64,000 nucleotides of DNA, from the NCBI GenBank assembly GCA_026261815.1, contig JAMPIT010000890.1, positions 10,074,001 through 10,138,000 of the forward strand, read 5' to 3'. The notes below the pieces were generated by a model. That model saw only the letters and a list, made by a program, of their open reading frames with translations. It was not told the origin of the DNA and did not search any database. Shown here piece after piece: positions 28,201 to 40,424 of this stretch (the stretch's first letter is position 1; every line of letters starts with the position of its first letter). Source of the DNA: Monarcha castaneiventris obscurior (Eukaryota > Chordata > Aves > Passeriformes > Monarchidae). A program made the translations under genes and the position numbers.

Positions 28201-31200
28201 TGAGTTGAATTTGAGGGCAAGGAGGAAGAAATTCTTTCTTGACTATACAGAAAATCTCTCAGCTCCGAAGTGAGTCAAGCCTACAAATATTGTAACTTCA
28301 TGTGTTATGAATGTATCAAACATCATATGCCATTTTTACTGTCCCCAATACACACAGAGACTGCTCATTGAAAAAGCCCCAAATTTTTAGGCCAGAAAAG
28401 GTTGCTGAAGCCTTGTACCATGACACACAATGCATACAAACTCAGATGCAGGCTTTTTTTCTTCAGACAGGTTAAAGCTTTGTTTTTTGAAAGTTTGGGA
28501 TTTAAAAAATGAGGTAGTTTCTCAGATTTCCCAGGTCAGCCATCCTCATATTTAAATTGCACTCACAGACAGAAAGGGTACCTTGGGTTGGCTTTTTCTA
28601 ATTTCAGCTTACAAGAAAGGCTTTATTATGAATGCTTACAAAGCAGATAAGGGAGCATGAACAAGTTGTCATAGAAGAAGGTAAGGTGTTCACTTCTGAA
28701 ACAGTAGCTGTTCTTATCCCATGGAACATGTCAGGCACCTTCAGAGAGAAGGCTGCCAGCCAGTTGCCACTCATCCCTTGGCAACACTCTTCCCTCTGCA
28801 CACTTTCATGGTCTCCCCATTCACATACCACAGGAAGGTCTCAAGAAGGAGCTTGTCCTATTATCCATGTGCAAGCTCACGGACAGCCCTGCACTGTTTC
28901 CACCTCTAGTTTTACAAGAACTGAGACTTCTCAGGGTGCCAGGATTCAAAAGGTTGTCTGTGCCTCTAACAGGGGAAAAGCACTACCCACAATTTTGTTT
29001 TCTTTGCCCTTCATTACTGACAGAACAAGTTCTGACAGCCCATTCCCATCAGATGGTGCAAATTCCAATAAACTACGGTACCATATCATACTTCCTTATG
29101 TATTTGAGTATCCCAGCATGCTCCTGTTGCCTTCTAGCGTCAGTACAGAGGCAATTGAAAATATATTCCTTACATGCGCCTTTGTGCCAAATTAAATGAT
29201 ATAATGTATGCGAGAAGATTTTCAAGGAGATGTGGTGAGAATTTGAAATTGGTGCAAGATCTGAGAAAGAAAATTCATGAAGTAGTAAGCACTGGAAGGT
29301 CACTTGGTCAAAGAAAATTTTCCATTTCCTTGCAGAACACCAGTCAGTCAATGTTTGGGAGTGCAGAGAAAGCACTTATTAATAACTTCCTAATTTCTGT
29401 AGTCTACAACTCAATTTTCACAGCTGCATTAGAAGTGCAGAAAAAAAGCAGTAATAAGCTGTTCTAAAGGATATTTTTATGAACGAATCTCTCAGTCTTT
29501 CCCCCACTGTCAAAATTAAACATCTGAAATCCACAGAATACACTTGTAGAGGTTTCTTCCCAATTTCTACTGTAAACCTCACCAGTAACTCAACACATTA
29601 CTTCTAGTTGCCAGTTTTTCTCAAAAACTTGGGTTTTAATTAATTTTTTCCTTCATGGATACATCAGGAACATCCTGATTTCATTGTTTTTAGTGAGATA
29701 TTCTCGCAGGTATCACTGAACCACACTTCCCAGGTGCTGATCACTTTAAAAAAAAAAACAGCATGCTGATTTTGTGTATTACCTTCTATACACGTTATCC
29801 AAGCCTAAGGGCCCAAAACTCTTCTGTATGGTTTCTTGGAGGTGGACATTCCTCTCATGAAGACACTGCTCCCTTTTGAACTACTCCATGTGTAGCCATA
29901 CATACAGGACCTTGCATTCAACTGTAAGAATGGCAGGACTTGATTTGGAATTTTTTTTAACAACACCCCTTTGTTCTGTTGTAAACTTGTACCTAACGAA
30001 GGGATTGACAAAAATCAAGTCCTCAGCTTCTTTGGAGCTTTCTCTTTCTGTTCTAGAATTAATAAGTATTCAGTCAAAAGAAAAAATGGTCCCCTTAGTT
30101 TTGCGCGGTTCTTTTCAATCCACTGAAATAGTTATAATCAAAGACATTCTGTAGTCTCTTTCTGGCAGAGTTTGTGAAAGCAGAACTCTTTAGAAGTGAC
30201 TGTCCTCCAAATCCTTTCTTGGAGCAGGTAATGCTCCCGCCTTTCTGGGTCTTGCAAAGGTATACATGTGCATTTCAGTTAGGACATGTAAGTAAACTAG
30301 AGAAACCTCAGCATTTTACAGGTTTCTCCAATTTAGTCTAGGTGGGATTTATCCCACATGAAATAATATGTGGAATATCTCTTCCATGATCCCTCAAAGA
30401 CACACCAGTAAGGAGAGAATTTCATTGACTTTTTCCCCAGAGAATTAGAGAAAACATTTGGGACACAGTTATAAAGCCAAAGCAAAATTTATTGTTGAGC
30501 CAAAGAAATAAGGAGGTAAAAACATAGGACAAAGATGAATTTCAGACAAGATTTGAAAATAGATAAAAACAGAAAAAATATAGCTTTTCACCTCTTAGAC
30601 TCATTTAAGAAACCCTGTGTTTTTAAAAGTACTGAATTAGATAAACCCTGCAGTTAAAAACCCAACATGTTCTGGTTTGCATTTTCTACAGTCTCAGTGC
30701 AATGAAAACAGTAACAAGACTGGTGGAGTTGTCTAGCCATTATAAAAACATACTAATTTGCAGTATCAGTTGATCATAAAATTACATATCTTCAGTATCA
30801 AGTTCTGCCTACTGGGACAGTGTGGTTAACCCTGCTGAAGTCAACCACAAAATTCTGCTATGTGCAAAGGAAAGAGGCGGTGAATCATATAGCTACACCA
30901 AAGCAAATGGATAAACCCCAACATATTCAGTCTGTACTCTGCAGAACGACTGATGAATTATTCTTTGCTTGTCACATCACACTGCCCTTTTACAGGCATG
31001 AAAGCTCCTGGGACCTGTTCCAGAGAGGAAATCCCTGGCAGCTGCTGACTGCTGGTGAGAGGGACTACTGGTGTCACTTGTGAAGCCACTGTGGGGGATG
31101 ATTGAAGTGAAACTTTTTTTTTGCATCACTCATGAGAATTGTCCCTGGCCTACCCATTTCTATACAGCAAGCAAACCCCTCTCATAACACTCCGTGGTCC

Positions 31201-31680
31201 TACACTATGCAACTGTACTTTAGGACTTGCTCGGGTAAAACCATGAATACATGACCATGGGAAGATTTGGAAAATGCCACAAAAGCTACTCAATTCAACA
31301 TCTCCTTCCCCATCAAATGTTTGCCAGTGAAAGTGCTGTGAGAACTGTAAGAGCAAACAGTTCCGTATCGTTCCTTACTTGATACTGAACACCCGAGGGC
31401 AGAAAGGAATCGGGAGCACTGAACACAGACATTCGTTTTCTTGTTAAAAATGCCTTCCGCACAGAACTACCTTGTGCCTTTCAGTTTCAGGTGTAAACCT
31501 GTCATGTTGGTTCAGCAAAACGTGCAGCACTTGGACATCACCTGCCGCTTTTTCACTGATCCTTGTCCTCACACAGACCACCTAAAAAAAACCCAAAAAG
31601 CCCTTATCCATCCAGCATAATCCCCTCCTTCTTGCAAAACGCTCCTCCTTTGAGTCCATATAATTAAATACGAACTTAAA
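19207..31680. other. Long AT-rich non-coding stretch upstream of the CpG island
   Basis: No supportable exon, tRNA or nameable interspersed repeat was found. Simple sequence includes an A run near 19590-19600 and C9-G-C4 at 24891-24904. A segment near 23340-23700 is richer in GC than its neighbours and has overlapping open frames of 69-103 codons on both strands, but nothing that resembles a known protein. The 187-codon frame at 28632-29195 is discussed among rejected items. Enhancers or distal promoter elements for the gene starting near 32.2 kb may lie here but cannot be told apart by eye. Confidence 0.5.
24891..24904 (+). repeat. C-rich run C9-G-C4
   Basis: A nearly pure C run in otherwise AT-rich DNA, preceded by a pyrimidine-rich stretch. 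Its complementary strand is a G run. Confidence 0.85.
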
Positions 31681-31983
31681 CGCGGCGCTCGCCGTGTTTA
31701 AACCACCCCACGTTCCTCGCGGACCGAGGAACGCGGCACGGCGACGGTGCCGCGGGGATGTGCGGAGATGTGCCGGGATGTGCGGGGGGCACCACGCCGC
31801 ACCCGCTCTCCCTCCGCGGCCGGCGGGCGGCCCCACCCCAGTCCCTGTAACAAAGGAGGCCCGAGGGGCGGCAGCCGCCGCTGCGAGCGGGACCCGCCCC
31901 GCCGCCGCCTCCTGCCCAGCCGGGGGCGCTGCCGCCGGCCCCGCGCCGCCTCCTTTCTCCCTGCGCGGCTCCCGCCCTTCCCC

Positions 31984-32004
31984 GGCGGCGGCGGCGGCGG
32001 CGGC
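31984..32004 (+). repeat. (GGC)7 trinucleotide run
   Basis: Seven perfect GGC units lie in the promoter or early 5' UTR. Such runs are common in CpG-island promoters and are often length-variable between individuals. Confidence 0.95.
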
Positions 32005-32070
32005 TCGGTGCTGCCGGGCGGGCGGGCTGGCGGGCGGGGTGTCTCCCGGCCGTGCCCGGATGTGCTGCCC

Positions 32071-32077
32071 TGACTCA
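32071..32077 (+). promoter_or_regulatory. Consensus AP-1 (TRE) site
   Basis: TGACTCA, about 145 bp before the start codon and about 30 bp after the second plus-strand GC box. Seven-base matches occur by chance, but this one sits inside the core promoter region, where such sites are often used. Confidence 0.5.
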
Positions 32078-32089
32078 TAGCCCGCCGCA

Positions 32090-32220
32090 CGCAGGCTCCG
32101 CCGCGCCGCGCCCCGCTCCGCGCACACGCCTCCCGCGCCTCCCTCCGCGCTGGCGGAGAGGCGGCGGCTGCAGGAGCAGCAGCAGCAGCAGGAGAAGGAG
32201 GCGGAGGCCGCGGCAGCACC
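32090..32220 (+). other. Probable 5' UTR part of exon 1
   Basis: A GC-rich leader directly before the start codon. Its left limit is a guess because the transcription start is not visible. It ends in a purine-rich stretch holding (CAG)5 at 32177-32191 and ggagaaggaggcggaggccg, then gcagcacc before the ATG. No upstream ATG lies between 32090 and 32220; the nearest upstream ATG is near 32060, in the presumed promoter, so the 32221 ATG is the natural first start. Confidence 0.55.
32177..32191 (+). repeat. (CAG)5 run in the 5' UTR
   Basis: Five perfect CAG units lie about 30 bp before the start codon, non-coding in the reading set by the ATG at 32221. Confidence 0.9.
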
Positions 32221-32224
32221 ATGG
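32221..32224 (+). CDS. First coding exon, only ATGG, of an unidentified gene
   Basis: The start context is gcagcaccATGg, an almost ideal Kozak sequence (C at -1 and -2, A at -3, G at +4). Four bases into the coding sequence a consensus donor GTAAGT occupies 32225-32230. Read this way exon 1 encodes Met and the first base of a codon beginning with G, leaving an intron in phase 1. If codon 2 is GGN the protein begins Met-Gly, the requirement for N-myristoylation. Calcineurin regulatory subunit B (PPP3R1), as I recall its gene, starts Met-Gly-Asn with a tiny coding part in exon 1 and a very long first intron. That makes it my leading guess at low probability, and I do not see its second exon here. 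Alternatives are any gene with an ATGG exon, or an exon that is entirely 5' UTR if translation begins elsewhere. Ignoring the donor, the ATG would open a frame through GC-rich intron DNA, for which there is no protein support. Confidence 0.68.
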
Positions 32225-34790
32225 GTAAGTGGCCCCAGCCCCGCGCCGTGCAGCCCCTGCCGCCGCCCCTCTGCCCCCGGAGGCCGCCGCCCGCTCGTCT
32301 CCGGCGGGGCGGGAGGAGGCGGCGGGTGCAAGTTTGCCATCGGCCGCCTCCCTCCCAGCGCCGGGGAGGAGGCTCGGGGTTCTGCCGAGCTTCCCCCCCC
32401 GGTTCTCCCGGCGCTGCCGCGGCCCCTGCGGCGCAAAGTTTCCGCGGCTGGCGCTGCGCTGCCGCCGCCCGCCGGCTGCGCCCAGCCCGGGCAGCTCCCG
32501 CACGGCACTCGCGGAGCCGCCGCTGCGGTTGGGGTTAGGGGCAAGATCGACTCCCCCGGTGCCAAGGGGGACTCCGAGCGAGGAGTTATGTAAGGCACCC
32601 CCAGGACGCTTTCCCAGTTACTGTTTGCATAATGGAGACAGGTTGGGGTAGTACGCTTAGATTGTTTTATAATCTCTGCTCATTGTTTGAGGAAGGCAAG
32701 GGTCTTCGTATTTCTCCGTCTTTCAGAGCATTAATCATGCCTAGAAATGCAGCCATGTTACCTCTGCCTTTTTGTTTTAAGATTATAAATTAAGTAGTTT
32801 CGGACTGATTGACACTTGTATGGAGTGCCTAACAAATGCCACACGAGACCAGGGAGCATGGCATTTGGGTTTTCTTAACAGAGCTGCTGGTGAATTTCTC
32901 TTGCCTTCTTCACCTCATCTTCTTGCACAAAGCTACAGCTCTCCCGATAATGAAACAGCCACCATAAAACAGATTTTCCAGAAATCTGGCTGTAATGTAG
33001 GTCCTAGGGATGGGTAGGAGGTGCCCACGTTGAGCTGCCAAAGACCCAGCCAGTCTGCCAAACGTGATGGTGGGAGCAAGGTTGCAGGTCCAGAGGGCGA
33101 GGAACTGGGGTTTACAACCAGGCTAAGGAGGTGGCAGCTCCTGAATTCAGCTCGGGGATTTGGCATCAGCACTTCCTGTGGCCTTAGGTATATCAGTAGT
33201 TTCTTTGCAGATCACATGCATCTTTCACTTTTAACTAGAACTTTCTATGGAAGGAAGTAGTTGCCATACCTCAGTTTTTCTGGTTGTGAAATGAGGTTAA
33301 ATGCTTACTTAACTTCTTTAAAGCACTGGAAAACCTTTGGAGAAGGGTTCAAGCTAGAAGCTGCCAGGGTCAGACGTGAGGAATAACTGTCAGATTTCAC
33401 CAGAATTAGTTAAAACTCTATAGATGTAGTGAAGATCTCTTTTTAATGAGGGTTGAAAAGACAAAATAACAAAATATAGTTTGCCTATGCTTCCTGTCTC
33501 CATTCACAGAGTAAGACTATTAATCTCATCATTCTGGTCAAAGTCTAGTTGTAGCTATTTTGGCTTCCAAAAATAATAACTTCAGGGCATTAGCTGAAAC
33601 CTGCTTAGAAAAGCTGGTGCAGAATGAGCACATCACTCCTTTTTAGAGGAAACTGCACTTCAGTTCCAGGCAAGTTTGTGAATAGCTTGAGAATCTGCTA
33701 CATCTTGCTGCAAAAGTAAGAGTAGTTATAATTATACTTTCAGGAAGACTGAAATTGTTTTCCTGTAGAATCTGTCAGCACTTGTCCATAATTGCCCAGA
33801 GAGATTACTTGTGAAAATACCAAGGAAGGATGGTTTGGGGCTTTTTCTATTCTTCACGTATCAGGGTCTGATTCCACTGTCTCTAAAATCAGAGCAAATT
33901 CTAAGTAGTCTCTGCAGCAGCTCTTGTGAGTGGCAAGGATTGAAATCAGTTTCACCTTGGCTGGCAACTGTAATTACTTTTCATGTCTAAGATCTGTGTT
34001 TAAGCTTATACAGTTAATGCAGTAGATTCCCTCATGTTTTAGCTGTCTTTTTGGTAACACAAAGCATAAAAGCTGAAAATCCTTAGAATTAAATCAAGGA
34101 TGAATTTGTTCTTCCAATGGCTTTTATATCTTTCCAGAAATCATGCTCAACAAAGAAGTGTTTGTGGCAGAGAGTGCAGTGAGATCTTACGGCTAAACAT
34201 ATGGTCTGTTCTGTATTTATGAAGGTTGGCGTAGTATTAACTGGTTTGTATACTAAAGATATAACATGGAAGCCCAAGCAGATATATTCTAAGTCCAATC
34301 AAAAGATTTCTGTAGTTAAAAATACTTATGTACACATGGATCTGCATTATCTGTATAGTATAGAAATATCTCTTCTGCTACACTGTTTCCATGTGTGTGT
34401 TCCTCTGACCACATTATCATGGCAGCTGTCTCCTCCTGAAGGATAGCTGCTTCCTCTCACTGGTACAGGTTCCTTCCAAAGTTGTAACTTCTGTTGCTTG
34501 CATTTATAGTTTGTAAAGCTGTGTCTGAGTAGAGTTTGAACACTATTCAACTTCTGGCTTTGAGAGGAAGGTTGCCTTAAGTAGTGCTGGCGGTAGAGAA
34601 CTTTCAATACTTTAGTTGGCGTGTGCGCCACCACTGCTTTATTTCTGTTGTTATAAAAACACTTACAGGCTTCTACTTTTCAGTTACTACTGCAGTGCTT
34701 CAGTTTCACAATGAATGGTCCCTTTCCTCAGTCAATTCTTGTTTTTAACCTCAAAAAACACAACCAGTAAACTCGTGCAATCACACACAC

Positions 34791-34811
34791 ATTGAAAGAA
34801 AATCTTTCAAT
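34791..34811. repeat. Short inverted repeat, 9-bp arms
   Basis: ATTGAAAGA at 34791-34799 and its complement TCTTTCAAT at 34803-34811 are separated by three A. It would fold as a hairpin in RNA but lacks the U run and context of a terminator, and eukaryotic genes do not use such signals. Confidence 0.85.
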
Positions 34812-36169
34812 TTAGAATCAATTCATTTAGAGCAGTGGCCTATGGAGGTTATTGTAAGCAGGCTGCAATTATTCCTCGGATGTAAATTAATAAAATAAAA
34901 ATGAGGAGCTCTATAACAATTTAAGCACTCAGCAGTAATCCATTGAGCCCAAAAGATGGAAAAACACCACGTATGGGAGTTTGTATGCAGAATACAAATA
35001 CAGGATACAATTGTTTTTACAGTACTTATCACTTTGTTTGAGGTGTTGGTTACAGTCTGTAATAGTGAAAGCTCATAAAAATATTCTTCCATTTTGAGAG
35101 TCCTGGTTTTGTTAGCAGGAAATGGAAGGCAGCCTCTGCTCTAACTTAAGTGTTTAGTTGGGCAACAAACTGTGAAAGCAGCCTGCTAGGCTCTCTTTAC
35201 AATACCTAGCATTAAAGGCTCAGTGACAAAATATGTAAGATTCCCAGTCTATAATGCAGATGGATTTGTTTTAGTACTGTCCGTTCACTTTTCAGAACAA
35301 AGATTTATATTACTGCTCTCCTCCCAGATATACTCAATTTTCTCTCCCACTTTTCCTGAAGAATTAGCACATGCAACCAGCCTGGTGGTTGTGAAACACT
35401 GAATTCAAACTGAACCACAGAGCAGGGTGTAACAAACCAGTGCCTGTCTTCAGGATGATGGTTCATGAAATAGAGAAGTCAGGAGGATGTAAAGCTTCAG
35501 GCATGGCTGTGTCCAGTAGTGCTTTTGGGAAGATAGAGTAGACCAACATGCTTTTGATCAAAAAAAGTGTAATCAGTACCTTCAGATGAGACTAATGAAA
35601 ATTAATAGAGAAAAAGTCTTCCATCTTGAACTCTTTTGCTAGTTTTCTTACATGAAATGCAAGTCTGACAGACTGCTTGGAGAAGAGGTATGTCAATTGC
35701 ACAAAAAGATAATTTGTAATTATTTTATAGTTTTTGCTAAAACAATGAGGCTTTTAACATCAGCAGCATATTAGTTCTAGACAGTCAGAATACACCAGTT
35801 TAAGCCAGTATAAAGGGTTGTGTTAGCATTTTTGAAAAAATGAGGCTGCTTTTGGGAAAAGTCTTCTCTTTAAAACATAAACAGAGAGGAAACTGCTTTT
35901 AGACTGCATCTCTTGCTTCAGTAATATTCCTTGAAGTGTGCTTCTAAAGCAGCCAGAAAGGTTAGGTTACTTCTGACTGACCTTCCTCAATGAATAACTG
36001 TTCCTGTGATCAGGCCGGTGTTTGTGATCTTCTGTTGCTGTGTGAGGCTGAAACCAACCAATTTTGTCTTTAGCTTTAGGTTAAAGGCTTCATTCACAAG
36101 AATGTTTCCTGAGAACAGAAGACTCAGAGTTAGTTTCAGAAGTCTGTGAGGAACGTCTGGCTTTCTGTG

Positions 36170-36400
36170 ACATCAAACTAAAAGTGGAAAGAGGAAAGGG
36201 CAGAAGAACAGCTGAAACCTGAAGGAAACAAAAGCAGTAATAATGGAAATGAGAAAGCTACCAAGACAAGAATAGAAGGGAACAAAAATCCCTTGAGGGA
36301 AATGCATAAAGGGAGAGAAATACTAGAACTAAAGATGGATGAATAGAACAAGAGAGGACAGAAATAGGAGGAAGAAAGAAGGAGTTCTATTCCATGTCCC
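36170..36400 (+). repeat. Purine-rich tract
   Basis: Over about 230 bp the plus strand is dominated by A and G (for example gaaagaggaaagggcagaag and gagagaaatactagaacta). It is interrupted often enough that it is not a simple microsatellite. No frame with protein content spans it. Confidence 0.65.
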
Positions 36401-39400
36401 TCCCCAAAATATAAAGAAAATAGCTGGGGTAATGTAAATAAAATCAGATAGTTATTATTTTATTTTTATTTTTTTTTAGTAGTACCAGTTGTATGCTGCT
36501 GACAGTCCTTGAGAAGACTCATTATGGTTTTCCATCTTTCTCACGTAAAGCTGAATTATTTCTGGAAGTTCTCAGAATTTAATTGTATACAAATGCGTAA
36601 AACAAAAAGAAGAGATTAGCATAAATAAGTATTTGTTCAACAAAAGGGACAATAATGCCATTACTGTTTGACAGGAGAGAAGGCTATGGAGATTCTTCTG
36701 TGGCATCTGTCAAGGAGGTTGGTTGTTATCCCTTCTTAACTCTGTCACAGGATGAAGTTCATGTTTTAGGACAACAGAGGAACATTAGACAGTGACCTAG
36801 TTACTTATGTAAGAGAAAACCCACTTTTCACTGTTGACTAGTCCACCTGGGTCTGTTCACATGCTGTGCTCGAGAAAATGAGCATTCCTGCTGTCTTGAT
36901 ACTGTTGAAGGCATTAAGGTTCAGATTCTAACTTGTTGCCAGATTAAAATAGATTAGGAACTACATCTAAGCTTCTGGAAATTAGGTGTCTTAAAATGTT
37001 AATATGTGTTCTCCAGCTAATGGAGAATTTTTTTTTAATGGTGGTTTGAATTTTAATTAGACAAGGAGCTTTTCCTACTAAGCGATTTTATAAGTAGCAA
37101 CTTTCACTGCAAGGACAATCTCCCAGGGCCTCTTTTTGTTAAATATAGTATAAAAAAATTGTTTCTATTTACAGATTTTGTTATAATGGCAACCAAATGA
37201 AATTTGTTTTGGTAGAGTAAAATGATAGTTAAAAGCCATGTATTTCTGAATGTTGAAGCTCCTTTTAGTGCAAAAACATAGCTGATGTGGATTAGAATTT
37301 GTGTGCTCCAGATATGCCTAATGGAATTTGTAAACCCTCTGGAACAAGTGGCTATGGTTCAAGGAGCCTCAAAGCTGTGCACAGAGCCTGGCAACGTTTA
37401 TTCAGCCTGAGAACTGCACGGCTCTGGCTTAGGGAGCTTTGAAGTTGTGCAGAAACCCTGGTGATCTCATGTGGTTCTTAAGCTATAGTTCAAGTAGATT
37501 ACAAAGTTGGCAGATGCCCAGAAGAATTTGTCAAATCTATAAACCAGATAACTGCTGCTCATTTTATCTCCAGGTAGAGGACAGAATTTAGTACATGATG
37601 CTTTGGGACTTGCAGATAAATACAGCATGCCTTAACTGTACAAGTGTAAGTGGGCACGGGTAAGGCATGTGTCTTAGAAATATCCCTGACATGAAGCACT
37701 TTGAGATACATCTTCACAAATTATGATAAGAAATGTCAGTGAATAAATGTGTGTATGTCTGAAGTAGTGAAATTAACAATATGCATAAATTGACAGTGTG
37801 GATGCATGTATAAAGTTGTATTAAACTTTGCAGTTTTAAATAAATTAAATGCTTTCATGATTTCTATTTCTAGGTCAGACAGAAGCCTATTATAAAAATC
37901 ACGTTTACGCGTTCAAAAAATCAGGGAAAGTAAAATTAAAAATCGCACTCTTGTGAAGGAAAATTTTTAGTGATCCATTTCAACAGTAGGTCTCACTTCC
38001 TTCATACTTAACAGCTCTTACAAGCTTCTTGCCTCTTAGTTGTGTATTGTAGGAACATCTGAGGCATTTGCCAGTTCCGAGGTTTTATCAAAACACTGAG
38101 CTGTCCACAGTGTTAGTGGTAACTCAGGGAGGTTAATGGAAGTTAATCATTGTTTGAATTAATTAGTTGGTTCCATCCACTGATACTTACCAGCCAGCCA
38201 GACACAATGATTTTGAAGACATATGCAAAACTTGTGTATAATTTAAAATTTTTATTGACCCTTCCTATCAGTTGTCTCAGGTTTGACAAGTCTTTTCAGT
38301 ATCTGATTAAATCCAGTTAATCAGGTACTTTAAACTCACCTGGTGAATAGCAGCTTTTCTGTCAGGCTTCCTGCCTATGCTCTGCAAATGTATTTGGGAG
38401 TAAGACTGGACAGAGAGATGGAGACTGAGAAGACTGGGATTGATGGAGGAGAGCAGCTAAGCATTATAGGATGGATAATGTGATGCGGATTGAACAAAAC
38501 CTTTTAGAAATTTGTCAGGGCTGCCCATGAACCTGTGGGGAACAGGGCTGTGCTTGGGAGAGCTGGGGAGGTGACAGTTCAGCATCTCGTAGTAGTCATT
38601 TCTCATTTCCACTGTTGGCTGCCTGTACATTTATGGCCTTCATGATGTACTAGCATGGAGCATCAGGGCACCAAACCTGCAGTTGAAAACCCTGTCTTTA
38701 TTGCCTTCTTTACCTTTCAGTAATTGCCTTTACCTCTAGAATCCGTCAGTCCAGAAAGAACACCATGTACAACAGAGTACTCCTCTTTCTCTTGTCCTGT
38801 CTTCTGTACATTAGAGGTCCACACTTGGAAGAGAGCTCTTACACTCAGCACTTTACAAACTCTGTTCTACCCCTTTTGCCCTTAATTATATGCAGCCTGG
38901 GAACTAAAATTGTACCATATGAATTAATTCTGTGAATGGAAACTGAAAATGCTGCTAGCCTAGATCTTTTACATAAATATCAAAATCAGACAACGTGAAC
39001 ATCTGCAAGCCTTTATAATCTATAGGGTAGGTGAAGTGTTTGGCTGGGGGGCTCTGCCTGTTGCTGAGGGTGCCTTGCTCTCCAGCAGCTGGGAACTCCT
39101 CTTGGGAGCATATTTAGAAATGCTTCCTCTCTTTGATGCTGAATATGACAGTCCAATGACTTTAATTAGACTATTTTAACTTTTCTAGCCTTAAATGCAA
39201 CCTTACAAGTAAGTACATGCCGCTATTTACAGCAGCAGTAGCATACCTGCTCCTTTCTTTAGCCCTGGCTAAGTTCATTCCTGTATCCCTTTTCTGTGGA
39301 GAAATCCCATTGTGTTCCCTGTCAACAGCACCCAGTACCCTGCAGGCAGAGCTTGAGTTCAGTACTGCCAAATAGCTACTTTTGCTACATGAAGGCTTTG

Positions 39401-40247
39401 GAATGATTCCTTAAATCAAAATGCTGTTTTATCTTGACAGCAGGAACAAAGCATGGGAAGAGAAAAGGGTTTTTAAACCAAAGCAGGATTGTACACATCT
39501 TTCTTACCTAAATCTTCCCTGTCCACAGAACGTTTAACTTACCCCTCCTGGGCCTTTGGTGGAACTGTCTGAAGTCAGTGTTCTGAGTCTGCTGTACTTG
39601 GTGATAACATCTTCTGTATCTGACCACTTCCTTCAGTGTGCACAATGGACATCACTGGAACACTGGTCATGGTAGAACGCTGTTGTTTAAATATCTAAGA
39701 CACCCTGCCTTGAACATCAGTGAGCAAGTTAAGAGGAAATGCAGTGAGTGAACCTGACCATCAAGGGGAGTAGCAGTAGCAGTGTAACAGTTATGAGGCA
39801 TTTTCATACTTACTGTTCTCTCTTTTTTTCCTTCTCCCTTAAGTGACTGGGAGCCACAATTTTTCCTCCTTCCTCTTCCTTGCTTATGTGTTGAACTGAT
39901 TTTAGGATCAGGCTGTTGTTCTGTGGGAGGAAAAAAAGGACAATGAGAACAGAAAACCAGTCTGTGAACACATTTGTTGTAAAAATGTCTGGTACAATCA
40001 AATTAATTTAGAAATCCATTAATACACTTCATACAAATACAAATTTGCTCTCATCCTGCAAAGCCTGTCAGGCTTTCTTACCCGTTTCTCTGCGAAGCTC
40101 AAGGAGAATATATAGATATCCTGGCTCCTGCCATATGGAATTACAGGAAAAACAGGAAAGCATTGGGGATTGAGAAAAAGAGGAGGAACATGTATGTAAG
40201 GAGTTGCTGGCAGGAACCAGGCAGGGTTGGAGGGCAGGAGGGTTGCC

Positions 40248-40261
40248 TTTTTTTTTTTTTT
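40248..40261 (+). repeat. T14 homopolymer
   Basis: Fourteen T in a row, following ggagggcaggagggttgcc. Confidence 0.93.
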
Positions 40262-40424
40262 AAGCTTTTGCAATGAAAATCCTATCACCCATTTAAAGCA
40301 AGATGGTGCTTCAGTTGATTCAAAGATTATAATCAATGCATTTATGTGCAGTAGTGCCCAAAATACAGTGTACACTTTCCAGGCAAAGCCCACATACCTC
40401 TATCTGACGTTACATGTATTTATT

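Larger units (their letters stand above)
31681..32600 (+). promoter_or_regulatory. CpG island and promoter of a plus-strand gene
   Basis: Composition changes sharply at about 31,681 from AT-rich DNA to very GC-rich DNA dense in CG dinucleotides, and returns to background by about 32,600. Within it are CCCGCCCC at 31893-31900, GGGCGGGCGGG at 32016-32026 and GGGCGGGG at 32032-32039, which are Sp1/KLF-type GC boxes. A consensus AP-1/TRE site TGACTCA lies at 32071-32077, and AACAAAG (SOX/TCF-like) at 31849-31855. No TATA box sits at a fitting distance from the start codon; an AT-rich patch at about 31660-31680 abuts the island edge. This is the usual architecture of a broadly expressed vertebrate gene with dispersed initiation. 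Transcription probably starts between about 31.9 and 32.15 kb, but the exact site cannot be read. Direction is set by the start codon and splice donor at 32221-32230. Long frames on both strands here are products of low stop-codon density. Confidence 0.9.

Noticed and set aside
28632..29195. 187-codon plus-strand open frame
   Set aside because: A rough estimate, with about 6,000 stop-to-stop intervals in six frames of 64 kb, gives close to one frame of this length by chance. The product has no recognisable domain and other overlapping frames of 62-110 codons are open too.
32527..32541. Telomere-like ggttggggttagggg
   Set aside because: Only a single TTAGGG unit; not an interstitial telomere array. 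At most a weak G-quadruplex candidate.
31582..32598. 338-codon minus-strand open frame, and shorter frames on both strands over the CpG island
   Set aside because: GC content is so high that stop codons are rare in all frames; the products are Ala/Pro/Arg/Gly-rich low-complexity strings on both strands, with no domain. The splice donor and Kozak ATG on the plus strand explain the region better.
38470..38500. A 'gatgcggat' word resembling, as I recall it, the start of a calcineurin B EF-hand exon
   Set aside because: The following bases do not continue as an EF-hand coding sequence and no acceptor or donor frames it; a chance short match.
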